Shown here one piece after another: positions 17,317 through 26,257 of a DNA stretch of 64,000 nucleotides. The translations under genes and the position numbers were made by a program. Under the pieces are notes generated by a model. The model was not told the origin of the DNA, searched no databases, and worked only from the letters and a program-made list of their open reading frames with translations. The stretch spans positions 62,001 through 126,000 of the forward strand of contig NZ_QVMQ01000005.1 in the NCBI RefSeq assembly GCF_010501105.1, given 5' to 3'. The DNA comes from Dysgonomonas sp. 511 (GTDB lineage: Bacteria; Bacteroidota; Bacteroidia; Bacteroidales; Dysgonomonadaceae). How positions within the stretch are numbered: position 1 is the first letter of the stretch; each line of letters starts with the position of its first letter.

Positions 17317-17395
17317 ATAAGGGAATATAAAGATTTGGAAAGGGGCTGGCCAAAAGGGAAGTGACCCCAAAAAGGTGATAATTAAAATGTTATAT

Positions 17396-17436
17396 AAAAG
17401 AAGGTGTCCCAAAGGTAATAAAGGACACCTTCTTTG
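17396..17436 (+). terminator. Strong rho-independent terminator behind the helicase gene
   Basis: AAAGAAGGTGTCC and GGACACCTTCTTT form a 13-base perfect stem with a loop of about 13 bases. Because of the A and T tracts it can work in both directions. Confidence 0.88.
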
Positions 17437-17473
17437 TGTTTATGTAGTGAAGTGGTCCCAAAAATATTTTTAT

Positions 17474-20218
17474 TTAAAGCTGCTCAATATATTCGGTCGG
17501 ACTCACACCATAAATATCTTTAAAACATTTAGCAAAATAGGAAGGAGACGAGAATCCTGCTTCGTATGCCACTTCGGATACCGATGAGACTTTACTATTC
17601 AGCAATTGCTTGGCGTATTTAAGCCTTACTATCCTGATCAATTCGTTAGGAGAATAGTTTGTCAAAGATTTTATTTTCCGGTAGAGTTGCGAACGCGAAA
17701 GCTTGAGATGGTCTGCCAATTCATCTACACTCAATTCCGGGTTGGAAATGAATTTCTCTACATAAGCCTGGAAGTCATTGATAAAGTTTTGCTCCATCTC
17801 TCCCAACGACTCTTTCTTTGTATCATTTATAAGGTTGCTGCCAAAAGCTTCCTTTATTTTCTGGCGGTTTTCTATCAATTTACGCACCCTGATTTTCAGC
17901 AGGTGAGCGTTGAATGGTTTGGGGATATAAGCATCTGCTCCACTTTCGAAACCAATTGATTTTTGTTCATCGAGAGAACAGGCTGTCAATAAGATTATAG
18001 GAATGTGATTGGTAGGGATGTTCTCTTTCAATTGGCTGCACAGCTCAAAACCGTCTTTTTCGGGCATCATCACATCGCTGATAATAATATCGGGAATGAA
18101 TTTTTTCGCGATGCTAAGGCCATCTGCCCCATTATCTGCTGTTATTACATTATATTCCGTATCGAGGATATATTGTATGAACTTACGCATATCGTAGTTA
18201 TCCTCTACTACCAATACCATTGGCTTATCTTCATTCTCAGGGTTTAGCAATTGCACTCCCGGTTCAATCTCGTCTGTTTCCAATTCAAGCCTCGATTCTA
18301 TATATCCCGAAGCATATGGGGCAGATGTACCTGCGTTGCCCGAAACAAATGGCAATAAGACAGAGAACGTAGTCCCTGCATCTTTATCGCTCCATACATC
18401 TATTTTCCCGTTATGAGCATCTACGAGCGCAGCAGTCAGCGAAAGCCCTATACCCGTGCCCTCGTTGCTCTGGTCTACCTTATAAAAGCGGTCGAAGACA
18501 TTCCCCAGCATTTCGGGTGCTATATACGATCCGCTATTTGAGACTGACAGTTCTATATAATCCTTATCTTCGAGAGCCTTCTTCTTCAGTTCCACTTTAA
18601 CCTTCCCCGATAGATTGACAAACTTTAAAGCATTAGATATCAGATTAAAGTATATCTTTTCCACCTTTTCTTTATCAAATACCGTATAGAAAGAAGCGGT
18701 GTCGGGCACAAAGCTAAAATCAATACGTTTGCGTCTGATCCAATCGCGAAACAGAGGATTTAATTCTTCTATAAATTCGATCAGGTTGCCTTCCGAAAAA
18801 TTCATTTTCATCTTGCCATTTTCATAACTCCTGAACTCGATGATTTCTGAAATGAGATACAACAGGCGGTTGCTGTTTTTCTTGACCAGGGTAAGCAGTT
18901 CGTGCTGTTCGTTAGTCAGATGCCCGTCGCCAAGCAAAGATTCTACAGGCCCCAGTATAAGCGACAACGGGGTCTTGAACTCATGCGAAATATTAGTAAA
19001 AAAAACCAATTTGGCATGAGTAGCTTCTTCCAGCTGTTTCGAGATAGAGATCAATTGCTCTTTCTGCTCCCTTAGTTCTTCTGCCTGACGCATTATTTCT
19101 TCGTTCTGGCGTTCGAGCAACAGGTTTGCCTTGCTTTTAGCCCGATAAGCCTTAAAAGAAATGAGCAGAAGGAAGGTGATGAGAACAATGGCTATAATAG
19201 AAATATAGAACAATGTCTTCTGGTTGGTATATCTTGCCAGGCTATCGTCTAGCGAAGAGTTTATAGAATCTATTCTCGATTGCTGCTCGGCTATTTGTTC
19301 GGTCTGCAACTGCAATACCCGCACGTTGCTTTTATCCACAACGGTAGTGTACAAAGTATTCTCCCTTTGGAATGGCTGGTTTTTCAATATCTTCATCGCC
19401 AAATCGACAACCTTGTCTCCCCCCGTAGGATAAATGAAGGATGCGTCCTGCACATTATTCTCTATATTCTGTATCCCTCCGCCTTCGCCGGACAGTGCAT
19501 CAACACCAATAATAAAGGGAGTCTTGCCTGTATATTTCCGCGATGCTTCATATACACCTGCTGCCATTGGATCGTTCATGGCAAACACGAGGTCTATCTG
19601 ATCGTATTCGCGCAAGATATCGCTCATCTGTAGCTTTGCTTCCTCCTTGAGAAAATTGCCACGGGCCTCGGCTATGATCTTTATATCGGGATAATTCCTA
19701 AGCCCGTCTATAAATCCCGCATGACGCTCGGCATCGGAGGTAGAGCCATTCCATCCCCTCATCTCCACTATGTTCCCTCTCCCGTTGAGTATGCCTACGG
19801 CGTACAGCCCTACTTCTTTTCCTATCTGATAATTATCGGCACCCACATAGGCTGTATAGTCTTCGGTATCTATTTTCCTGTCGACCAGTATAACAGGAAT
19901 ACCGCTTTTATAGGCTCTTTGTATCACCGGCGTGAGGGCTTTCGACTCGTTTGGCGATATGACCAGCAGGTCTACATTTTGTCCTATCAGCCATTCTATA
20001 TCTTCTATCTGCTTTTGCGTATCGTCTTTCACACTACGGATAATGATATTGGCATCCTTGTGGAATCCGATTTCCCGTTGCATCTCGTTGTTCATCGTTT
20101 CGCGCCACAAATCGTCACTACACTGCGATACACCTATGGTATAACGTATATTCTTATCTTGCTTGCATGACAAGAAAAGGAGCAAAGGAATAAAACAGAG
20201 TAAGGTTTTAATTTTCAT
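17474..20218 (-). CDS. Hybrid two-component sensor-regulator of the fructan locus (BT1754-like)
   Basis: One protein of 914 residues (from ATG 20218) carries a whole signalling path. In order: a lipoprotein-like or uncleaved signal (MKIKTLLCFIPLLLFLSC); a periplasmic LacI/ribose-binding-like sugar domain (about 25-290; TIGVSQCSDDLWRETMNNEM, VLVDRKIDTEDYTAYVGADN); a transmembrane helix (LFYISIIAIVLITFLLLISF); HisKA with FFTNISHEFKTPLSLILGP; HATPase with NLISNALKF and GTGIGLSL; a receiver with VVEDNYD and IISDVMMPEKDG; and an AraC-type DNA-binding domain. A periplasmic binding domain in place of a Reg_prop propeller is the BT1754 layout, known to bind fructose. The frame extends to ATG 20305, but that start would precede the signal sequence and run through the terminator at 20252-20290. 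Confidence 0.93.
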   Translation of the reverse strand: MKIKTLLCFIPLLLFLSCKQDKNIRYTIGVSQCSDDLWRETMNNEMQREIGFHKDANIIIRSVKDDTQKQIEDIEWLIGQNVDLLVISPNESKALTPVIQRAYKSGIPVILVDRKIDTEDYTAYVGADNYQIGKEVGLYAVGILNGRGNIVEMRGWNGSTSDAERHAGFIDGLRNYPDIKIIAEARGNFLKEEAKLQMSDILREYDQIDLVFAMNDPMAAGVYEASRKYTGKTPFIIGVDALSGEGGGIQNIENNVQDASFIYPTGGDKVVDLAMKILKNQPFQRENTLYTTVVDKSNVRVLQLQTEQIAEQQSRIDSINSSLDDSLARYTNQKTLFYISIIAIVLITFLLLISFKAYRAKSKANLLLERQNEEIMRQAEELREQKEQLISISKQLEEATHAKLVFFTNISHEFKTPLSLILGPVESLLGDGHLTNEQHELLTLVKKNSNRLLYLISEIIEFRSYENGKMKMNFSEGNLIEFIEELNPLFRDWIRRKRIDFSFVPDTASFYTVFDKEKVEKIYFNLISNALKFVNLSGKVKVELKKKALEDKDYIELSVSNSGSYIAPEMLGNVFDRFYKVDQSNEGTGIGLSLTAALVDAHNGKIDVWSDKDAGTTFSVLLPFVSGNAGTSAPYASGYIESRLELETDEIEPGVQLLNPENEDKPMVLVVEDNYDMRKFIQYILDTEYNVITADNGADGLSIAKKFIPDIIISDVMMPEKDGFELCSQLKENIPTNHIPIILLTACSLDEQKSIGFESGADAYIPKPFNAHLLKIRVRKLIENRQKIKEAFGSNLINDTKKESLGEMEQNFINDFQAYVEKFISNPELSVDELADHLKLSRSQLYRKIKSLTNYSPNELIRIVRLKYAKQLLNSKVSSVSEVAYEAGFSSPSYFAKCFKDIYGVSPTEYIEQL

Positions 20219-20251
20219 GGTATCAAATTTAGAACAAGCTAATAAAAGTAC

Positions 20252-20290
20252 AAAAAGCACTATTATATTGATATGTAATGGTGCTTTTTT
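20252..20290 (-). terminator. Terminator between fructokinase and sensor-regulator genes
   Basis: AAAAAGCAC and GTGCTTTTTT pair with further weak pairing inside. It lies behind the fructokinase stop and before the regulator start, so the regulator is probably transcribed mainly on its own. Confidence 0.65.
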
Positions 20291-20309
20291 AACAGTATAT
20301 AGCAAGAGA

Positions 20310-21197
20310 CTATCCCCTATTGTGGAACAGGTCTAAATAGGCATCGGCAAGCTTTGGCATTGCCCCATGCTGCAAACAGACATAAGCCGATACTTCTACA
20401 GCTAACTGATGGGCGTCCTCGATCCGTTCCCCATGCAAATAAGCTGCAACAAAGGCGGCGGTGAAGGAGTCGCCGGCGCCTACCGTATCGGCGACATGCA
20501 CCTTCGGCGTAGCCTGATAAGATGTCATATGTGGAGTAAATACAAAGCTTCCGTCAGTACCTTTAGTAAGGATCAGGATATCGAGGTTGTACTCTCCCAA
20601 AAGCCTTTTGCATATTTCCTGCTCATCTCCATTCCATCCCAGGAGGGCGGCAACCTTGACAACCTCCTCGTCATTTATCTTCATCATATTAGCCATCTGT
20701 AATGATTCCTCGATGATTTCCTTTGTATAATAATTCAGCCGCAGGTTGATATCAAATATCTTGAGGCTGTCTTTAGGCATCAGTTCCAGGAATTTACGGA
20801 TGGTTTCGCGCGATACGGCACTACGCTGAGCCAGCGAACCGAAACAGACCGTCTGTGTATTTTTGGCAAGGTTCTCGGTACGGGTGGTAAAGGGGATGTT
20901 GTCCCAGGCTACATCTTCGAGAATCTCATATTGCGGCACTCCTGCATTATTGAGCGTAACTTCTACTGTGCCTGTCGGGTAATCGGTGGTTTCAATCAGG
21001 TAATTTAGCTTTTTATCTTCCAGCCCCGACAGTATTTCTTTTCCCAAAAGGTCTTCGCCGATAGCGCTTACTATGTACCCGTTGAATCCGAACTGCGATG
21101 CATGATAAGCAAAATTAGCAGGCGCTCCGCCCAATACTTTCCGTTCGGGAAATACATCCCAAAGAATTTCACCTAATCCTACTATAATATTTTTCAT
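20310..21197 (-). CDS. Fructokinase (PfkB family carbohydrate kinase)
   Basis: A 295-residue PfkB kinase that probably turns imported fructose into fructose-6-phosphate. It begins IIVGLGEILWDVFPERKVLGGAPANFAYH, a pattern typical of bacterial fructokinases (the GEILWD and GGAPANFAYH parts), and has VADTVGAGDSFTAAFVAAYL with the catalytic Asp near residue 240 and the cofactor site ILTKGTDGSFVF before it. It is the last gene of the fructan operon, 36 bases downstream of the permease gene, matching the order in B. thetaiotaomicron (BT1757 beside BT1758). Confidence 0.93.
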   Translation of the reverse strand: MKNIIVGLGEILWDVFPERKVLGGAPANFAYHASQFGFNGYIVSAIGEDLLGKEILSGLEDKKLNYLIETTDYPTGTVEVTLNNAGVPQYEILEDVAWDNIPFTTRTENLAKNTQTVCFGSLAQRSAVSRETIRKFLELMPKDSLKIFDINLRLNYYTKEIIEESLQMANMMKINDEEVVKVAALLGWNGDEQEICKRLLGEYNLDILILTKGTDGSFVFTPHMTSYQATPKVHVADTVGAGDSFTAAFVAAYLHGERIEDAHQLAVEVSAYVCLQHGAMPKLADAYLDLFHNRG

Positions 21198-21232
21198 TTT
21201 TTTAAACTATTATTTTATTGATATTCTCTTTT

Positions 21233-22393
21233 TTATGCAGCCGCCTTCCCTTTCAATCGGAACGACATGAACAGCAGATAAACCACGCCGATGCTCAATA
21301 TAGCCAAAGCCCCTATCTGAGACGAAAGCGAGTCGGTAGCCAGCCCCATAAAGAATGGGAAGACAGTTCCTCCGAAAAGCCCCATAATCATGAGCCCCGA
21401 GACTTCATTCTTCTTATCCGGATTGTGCAATAGGGCTTGAGAGAATATTATAGGGAAAATATTAGAATTGCCGAAACCGACTAATGCTATGGCTATATAT
21501 AATGCTACCTTGTTGTCGAAAGCAAAAAATACCAGCATTGACAATATCATGCAAACGACACTTATCCCAAAGAATTTTTTAGGAGAAAAACGCGCTAATA
21601 TAAATGCTCCGGCAAAACATCCTATCGTGCGGAAAAGGAAATAGACGCTTGTAGAATAGGTCGCATCTTGTAGAGATATCCCCAAGCGTTCCATCAGTAT
21701 TTTAGGGGCTGTCACATTCACGCCAACATCAATGCCCACATGGCACATTATCCCCAGAAAACAGAGCAATATAAACCCATTGCCCAATAATGCAAAACAC
21801 TCTTTGAACGACGCATTCTTACTGTCTTCTTTTTCTTCAGATATAGATGTAAATCCAAGCCAGAGGATTGCCATAACAGCCACTACCATAAACAGGGGGA
21901 ATAGCAAACGCCAGTTGTCGAACATAAGGGCTGCCCGCGCCATTATGATAGGTGCTATAAAAGATGCTATTGCCTTTACGAATTGCCCGAAGGTGAGCGA
22001 ACTGGCCAGCTTATCGCCTTTCACTATGCTCGACAGCAAAGGGTTTAAGGATACCTGCATCAGCGTATTGCCAATTCCCAGCAGGGAGAAAGAAATAAGC
22101 ATGGAGATATATGAATAGCCGGCAATAGGTATGAGCAACGATATTGCTGTGACAATAAGGCTCAGTATCACCGTTTTCCGCCTGCCTATTTTACCCATCA
22201 GCACCCCGGTAGGCACCGAGAAAAGCAAAAACCAGAAGAAAACCATCGAAGGAAATATATTTGCTTCGGTATCGGTCAGTACCAGGTCTGCCTTTACATA
22301 ATTAGACGCAGCACCTACCAGGTCTACAAAACCCATACAGAAGAAAGCGAGCATCACCGGCAACAGGCTTGCATATATACTTTTTTGTTTCAT
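21233..22393 (-). CDS. MFS sugar permease, probably fructose (BT1758-like)
   Basis: A 386-residue protein with about twelve membrane helices and the MFS loop signature GVLMGKIGRRKTVILS after helix 2. Its opening (SLLPVMLAFFCMGFVDLVGAASNYVKADLVL) is that of the FucP-like Bacteroidetes sugar porters. It lies between fructokinase and GH32 genes, so import of free fructose across the inner membrane is the likely job. The substrate rests on context; the helices alone do not reveal it. Confidence 0.9.
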   Translation of the reverse strand: MKQKSIYASLLPVMLAFFCMGFVDLVGAASNYVKADLVLTDTEANIFPSMVFFWFLLFSVPTGVLMGKIGRRKTVILSLIVTAISLLIPIAGYSYISMLISFSLLGIGNTLMQVSLNPLLSSIVKGDKLASSLTFGQFVKAIASFIAPIIMARAALMFDNWRLLFPLFMVVAVMAILWLGFTSISEEKEDSKNASFKECFALLGNGFILLCFLGIMCHVGIDVGVNVTAPKILMERLGISLQDATYSTSVYFLFRTIGCFAGAFILARFSPKKFFGISVVCMILSMLVFFAFDNKVALYIAIALVGFGNSNIFPIIFSQALLHNPDKKNEVSGLMIMGLFGGTVFPFFMGLATDSLSSQIGALAILSIGVVYLLFMSFRLKGKAAA

Positions 22394-22407
22394 TTCAGAA
22401 ATTGTTA

Positions 22408-24624
22408 TTAATTTAGATTATAGATGTTTATATCTTCCACCTCGATGGCCTGTCCGTCGGTCGTAAACACCAACGAATTGTATGGCTCGGCAGGGAAAAC
22501 AATATTTGTCTGTACCACCTCTCCATCATTGACAAATAATTCGGTAGAAGCTTTATCGACAAACAGCCTTATTTTATAAGAATCTTTGGCTGCCAGCGGA
22601 GCATCAATAAGAGACGAAGCAAAATTGTCGGAGAAATCGACCAGCCCGCTTTTCGTCCTGTCTACAGAAAGGATATTCTTCGTCAGGTCGAATATAAAGC
22701 GGATGTTTTCACCCTTTATATTTACCAATTTAAACTCAAAACTATCTGTTCCTTTCGGTTTTACCGAAAATTCAATTTCATAAGCTCCCCGATTATCCCT
22801 CAGCAATTTGTCAACAGTATATGTTTTATCTACTTGCTTGGTTCCTATCTTTTCCGCATTTCTTCTCAGGTCTGCCACTTCGGCAACAGGAGGATTAGCC
22901 ACCACCAAATGCTTGCCGTTGTGTACCAGTTTCAGCTCGCGAACCAATGTGTTGGCACTCGAAAAGTTTAGCGGAGGAACTGAATTTGCATAATCCCAGT
23001 TGTTCATCCACCCTATAAACAGGTGCCGCCCGTCTTTTGCCGGTGTATTATTCCATGTCACTCCGGCATAATTATCGCGACCGTAATCGAGCCATAAAGG
23101 ATAATCGAGTTTATCGGCCGTAAACGTTTTACCATCGAAGTTGCCGATAAAATATTGGGTGGCGCTTCCACCATTAGGCCCTCCGGGGTTGATACTTACG
23201 AATAAGACCCATTTTGTTTGCCCGTTATAAGCCAACGGTATCAGGTCGGGGCATTCCCAGACCCCGGCATGCGAGCCAATACCTTCTCCAAATTCACTCA
23301 GCTTATTCCATTCTTTCAGGTTTTTCGAACCATAGAATGTAATGGTTTGCGATGTGGCTAACGACATCACCCATTGCCCCGAAGCATCGTGCCAGAAGAC
23401 TTTCGGGTCGCGGAAGTCTGCAATATCAGGATCTGCCAATACAGGATTATGCTCATATTTAGTAAATGTGCGCCCCTTGTCGGTGCTATATGCTATAGAT
23501 TGCGTTTGGCTTTTCCCGGCTGAGGTATATATAGCTATCATCGCATTTTTACCAAAACCTGCCGTATTATTCTTGTCGATAACGGCACTACCCGAGAAGA
23601 TAGAACCCAGCGAGTCGGGAGCTAAGGCAACCGGCAGGTATTCCCATTTTTTAAGGTCTTTGCTCACGCTATGCCCCCAGTGCATATTCGCCCATCTCGA
23701 CCCATAGGGATTGTACTGGAAAAACAGATGGTACTCGCCATCGTAGTAAACCATCCCGTTAGGATCGTTCATCCACCCATATAGCGGAGTATGATGGTAC
23801 GACGGCCGGTAGGTTTCATCATAATTGAAATTGAAAGCATCGGATTGCCTGATATCACCCAAATGTTTGTCCGTCTTTTTTGCATGGGCAAATGTCAGGG
23901 TTACCTTTTTCCCCTTATATTTTTCGATGTCGATAGGAATCCAATAATCTATCCTTTCGGTCTGAGCTACTCTTATATACATGGGTACGCCTATTGGTGT
24001 GCCCTCTACGGCGAGTGCTATAACAGATTCGGGACTATCATCGTCGACAGGGACAAGGATATATTTCTTGTCGGCATCGAAGGCTAGTTCATGATCGACC
24101 ATAAATACACTTTTCTCTGTATTGCTTTGTTCTATCTGGTCTACCAGTATGTGCCCCCATCCGCCACGCTGGTTATCTACGATGCGAATGATTGCTTTTT
24201 GCCCGGTGTATTCCTTCACATTCCATGTCATCCATTGCAAGGTTTCGGTTTCGACAACAGAACGCGATTTGTAAATGCTTTCATTGTTCATCACCAACTC
24301 GATATAGGTATCCTGGTTCATGCCACCGCCCAGCAGGAAATTGATATAATCGCGTTCGATAGTAAACTCTTGTGAGATAAGGGTTCCGCGCGAATCATCT
24401 CCTCCGTTGAAACTATTGGCCAGATGTTTCCCTTCAAATCCTTCTACGGCCTGCTGCCCGGCATAGCTCCCTGTGGCGGGCGTTGCTCCAAAAGCATCGC
24501 CCTCTACAGTCCATTTGTTATAAGTGCCCGATTCAAAATCGTCTATAATGATATCCGGATTTGTAGCACAGCCGATAAGCATGAGTGCTAAAAGGGTACT
24601 GGATATTTTTAATATATTATTCAT
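22408..24624 (-). CDS. GH32 beta-fructosidase with N-terminal accessory domain (DUF4980-like)
   Basis: A 738-residue lipoprotein (signal MNNILKISSTLLALMLIGC). About 250 residues of a beta-rich accessory region come first (IIIDDFESGTYNKWTVEG, GGWGHILVDQIEQ), then GH32: GWMNDPNGMVYYDGEYHLFFQ with the Asp nucleophile near residue 290, DFRDPKVFW (RDP) and WECPDLIPL with the Glu acid/base, and a C-terminal beta-sandwich. The canonical NDPNG box fits an exo-acting fructosidase releasing fructose from levan- or inulin-type oligosaccharides. No acidic surface-export signal follows the lipobox Cys (CATNPDI), which suggests the periplasmic face. It is followed by the permease gene after 14 bases. Confidence 0.94.
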   Translation of the reverse strand: MNNILKISSTLLALMLIGCATNPDIIIDDFESGTYNKWTVEGDAFGATPATGSYAGQQAVEGFEGKHLANSFNGGDDSRGTLISQEFTIERDYINFLLGGGMNQDTYIELVMNNESIYKSRSVVETETLQWMTWNVKEYTGQKAIIRIVDNQRGGWGHILVDQIEQSNTEKSVFMVDHELAFDADKKYILVPVDDDSPESVIALAVEGTPIGVPMYIRVAQTERIDYWIPIDIEKYKGKKVTLTFAHAKKTDKHLGDIRQSDAFNFNYDETYRPSYHHTPLYGWMNDPNGMVYYDGEYHLFFQYNPYGSRWANMHWGHSVSKDLKKWEYLPVALAPDSLGSIFSGSAVIDKNNTAGFGKNAMIAIYTSAGKSQTQSIAYSTDKGRTFTKYEHNPVLADPDIADFRDPKVFWHDASGQWVMSLATSQTITFYGSKNLKEWNKLSEFGEGIGSHAGVWECPDLIPLAYNGQTKWVLFVSINPGGPNGGSATQYFIGNFDGKTFTADKLDYPLWLDYGRDNYAGVTWNNTPAKDGRHLFIGWMNNWDYANSVPPLNFSSANTLVRELKLVHNGKHLVVANPPVAEVADLRRNAEKIGTKQVDKTYTVDKLLRDNRGAYEIEFSVKPKGTDSFEFKLVNIKGENIRFIFDLTKNILSVDRTKSGLVDFSDNFASSLIDAPLAAKDSYKIRLFVDKASTELFVNDGEVVQTNIVFPAEPYNSLVFTTDGQAIEVEDINIYNLN

Positions 24625-24655
24625 TTCTTTCTTGTTTTGAAAGTTTCATATTCAA

Positions 24656-26245
24656 TCAATAATAACTTACCTTAAGATTGCTCACTTCCACAGTTCCCGA
24701 ATAACTGTTTACAGACCACGGATTCTTTTGTATTCCATAGATGCGGTTTGTATAAGCAACGTTGTCATTGATATACACTACACAAACCGAATTGTCGGTA
24801 CAGATAGTCACATTATAAGTATTATCGGCAGGTGTGTCGAACAGGTAGCCATCTATTCCGGCGATGAAGCCTTTTCCTGCCTCGCCTTCTTCTTCAAAGT
24901 TTATTTTTCTCTTGTTGTTATTGTCTTCCGGATTTACCACTATTGTGTAATATTTTTCTGAGTCTGTACCACGGACAAAAGAAAAACCGAATTTGTCAGC
25001 ATTACTTGCCGTTTTCACTGTGAATGAAATCTTATTATGCACATTCAGACGGTTGAAAAGAACATACGAATTATCGGTCAGTAGATAGCTGCCATTGTTG
25101 TGAGATGCACCTTCGCTCTTCTCCATCACTTTTACAGCAGACTCTGTATTATATTTCCGGGCAATTCCTTCTACAACTCCAAACGATATTGTACCATCGG
25201 CATGCTGAACAATTCTATGGGCAACCATATTTCCCGCCCATTCCGGCTCATTGTCGGCACCCACATCCGTGTTGTCGTTGCCCGGACGTGTAGGGCACCA
25301 TCCCCAGATATAACGGTTTGTTCCGTCTGATGCTGTTTTTCCGGCATAGAAAGCACGCGAATCCAGAACTCCTTCTTTGCTGTCGGGGAAGGTAAGCGGA
25401 TCCGACGATTTCTTCAACTCGTCTAATGTACGACCTTTGAGGTACTGAACTTTGCGCGACCATTTAGACATATCTGAATAAACGAGATACCACCAGTCAC
25501 CCATCTTGAATACATCGGGACACTCATAGAAGCGATCCCAGTGCATAGGCATAAATATACCTGCATGATCCCATTGTTTCATATCAGCAGATGTGTATTC
25601 AGCCAATGCGCCTTTCCCATCTTTGGTGGTAGATACTAGCATATGATAAATACCATCCTCTCCTTCGAATACAAACGGATCGCGAAAATCATTCTTGCTA
25701 TAACCGTCGGTATCGCCTTTCAAATAGAAATTGCGGTCTTTTGTCCATGTCTTGAAGTCGCTGGAGGTTGCCACCATTACCACCTGCCCGTTTTCCGAAG
25801 ATGTAGGCCTGTGTTTATTACCTGTATAGAAAGTATAATATAACTTATCCGCAGGATTGTAAATAGTGCTGCCTGTGCCAATGGCCGCATCCTGTTCGGA
25901 CAGCCCGCCACACGAAATCAATTCTCCCAAAGCAGTATAGTTGCCTGCATCCTTGGTGCTTAATGCCCATATGGGGTGGTAAGTGCCTACCTGATTGGGG
26001 CGATATTCCTGTAGATACATTATCTTAAAATCTTTGGCAACCGGGTCGTAAAACGGCATAGGGTCGCCTACATAGCCCACATAAGGCTTATAGTAGGTGT
26101 CAAACTTTTTTGCATCGGTAGACTGGAAATAAGTCGCTGTCCCATCCCAGTCTTTCTGAGTCAACACCGGGTCGTTATCGTCGCTGCAACCGGTAAAAGA
26201 AGCCAGCAACACAGTTAAAGCAAGCGAATATATCATTGTTTTCAT
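24656..26245 (-). CDS. GH32 fructanase, probable surface endo-levanase (BT1760-like, DUF4975 part)
   Basis: A 529-residue lipoprotein with cysteine at 20 followed by SDDNDP, an acidic stretch of the kind that sends Bacteroidetes lipoproteins to the cell surface. GH32 features are YVGDPMPFYDP at about residue 58 (place of the nucleophile Asp, here not in an NDPNG box), NDFRDPFVFEGEDGIYHM (RDP) and YECPDVFKMGDWWYLVYSD with the acid/base Glu; a beta-sandwich with a DUF4975-like portion ends the protein. By position it matches BT1760, the surface endo-acting levanase of B. thetaiotaomicron, so it would cut extracellular fructan into oligosaccharides for SusCD-type import. Endo action and linkage are inferred. 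Confidence 0.9.
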   Translation of the reverse strand: MKTMIYSLALTVLLASFTGCSDDNDPVLTQKDWDGTATYFQSTDAKKFDTYYKPYVGYVGDPMPFYDPVAKDFKIMYLQEYRPNQVGTYHPIWALSTKDAGNYTALGELISCGGLSEQDAAIGTGSTIYNPADKLYYTFYTGNKHRPTSSENGQVVMVATSSDFKTWTKDRNFYLKGDTDGYSKNDFRDPFVFEGEDGIYHMLVSTTKDGKGALAEYTSADMKQWDHAGIFMPMHWDRFYECPDVFKMGDWWYLVYSDMSKWSRKVQYLKGRTLDELKKSSDPLTFPDSKEGVLDSRAFYAGKTASDGTNRYIWGWCPTRPGNDNTDVGADNEPEWAGNMVAHRIVQHADGTISFGVVEGIARKYNTESAVKVMEKSEGASHNNGSYLLTDNSYVLFNRLNVHNKISFTVKTASNADKFGFSFVRGTDSEKYYTIVVNPEDNNNKRKINFEEEGEAGKGFIAGIDGYLFDTPADNTYNVTICTDNSVCVVYINDNVAYTNRIYGIQKNPWSVNSYSGTVEVSNLKVSYY

Positions 26246-26257
26246 AGATTACGTTTT

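Noticed and set aside
17474-20305. Start of the sensor-regulator at ATG 20305
   Set aside because: The additional 29 residues would cross the terminator hairpin at 20252-20290 and precede the true signal sequence at ATG 20218.
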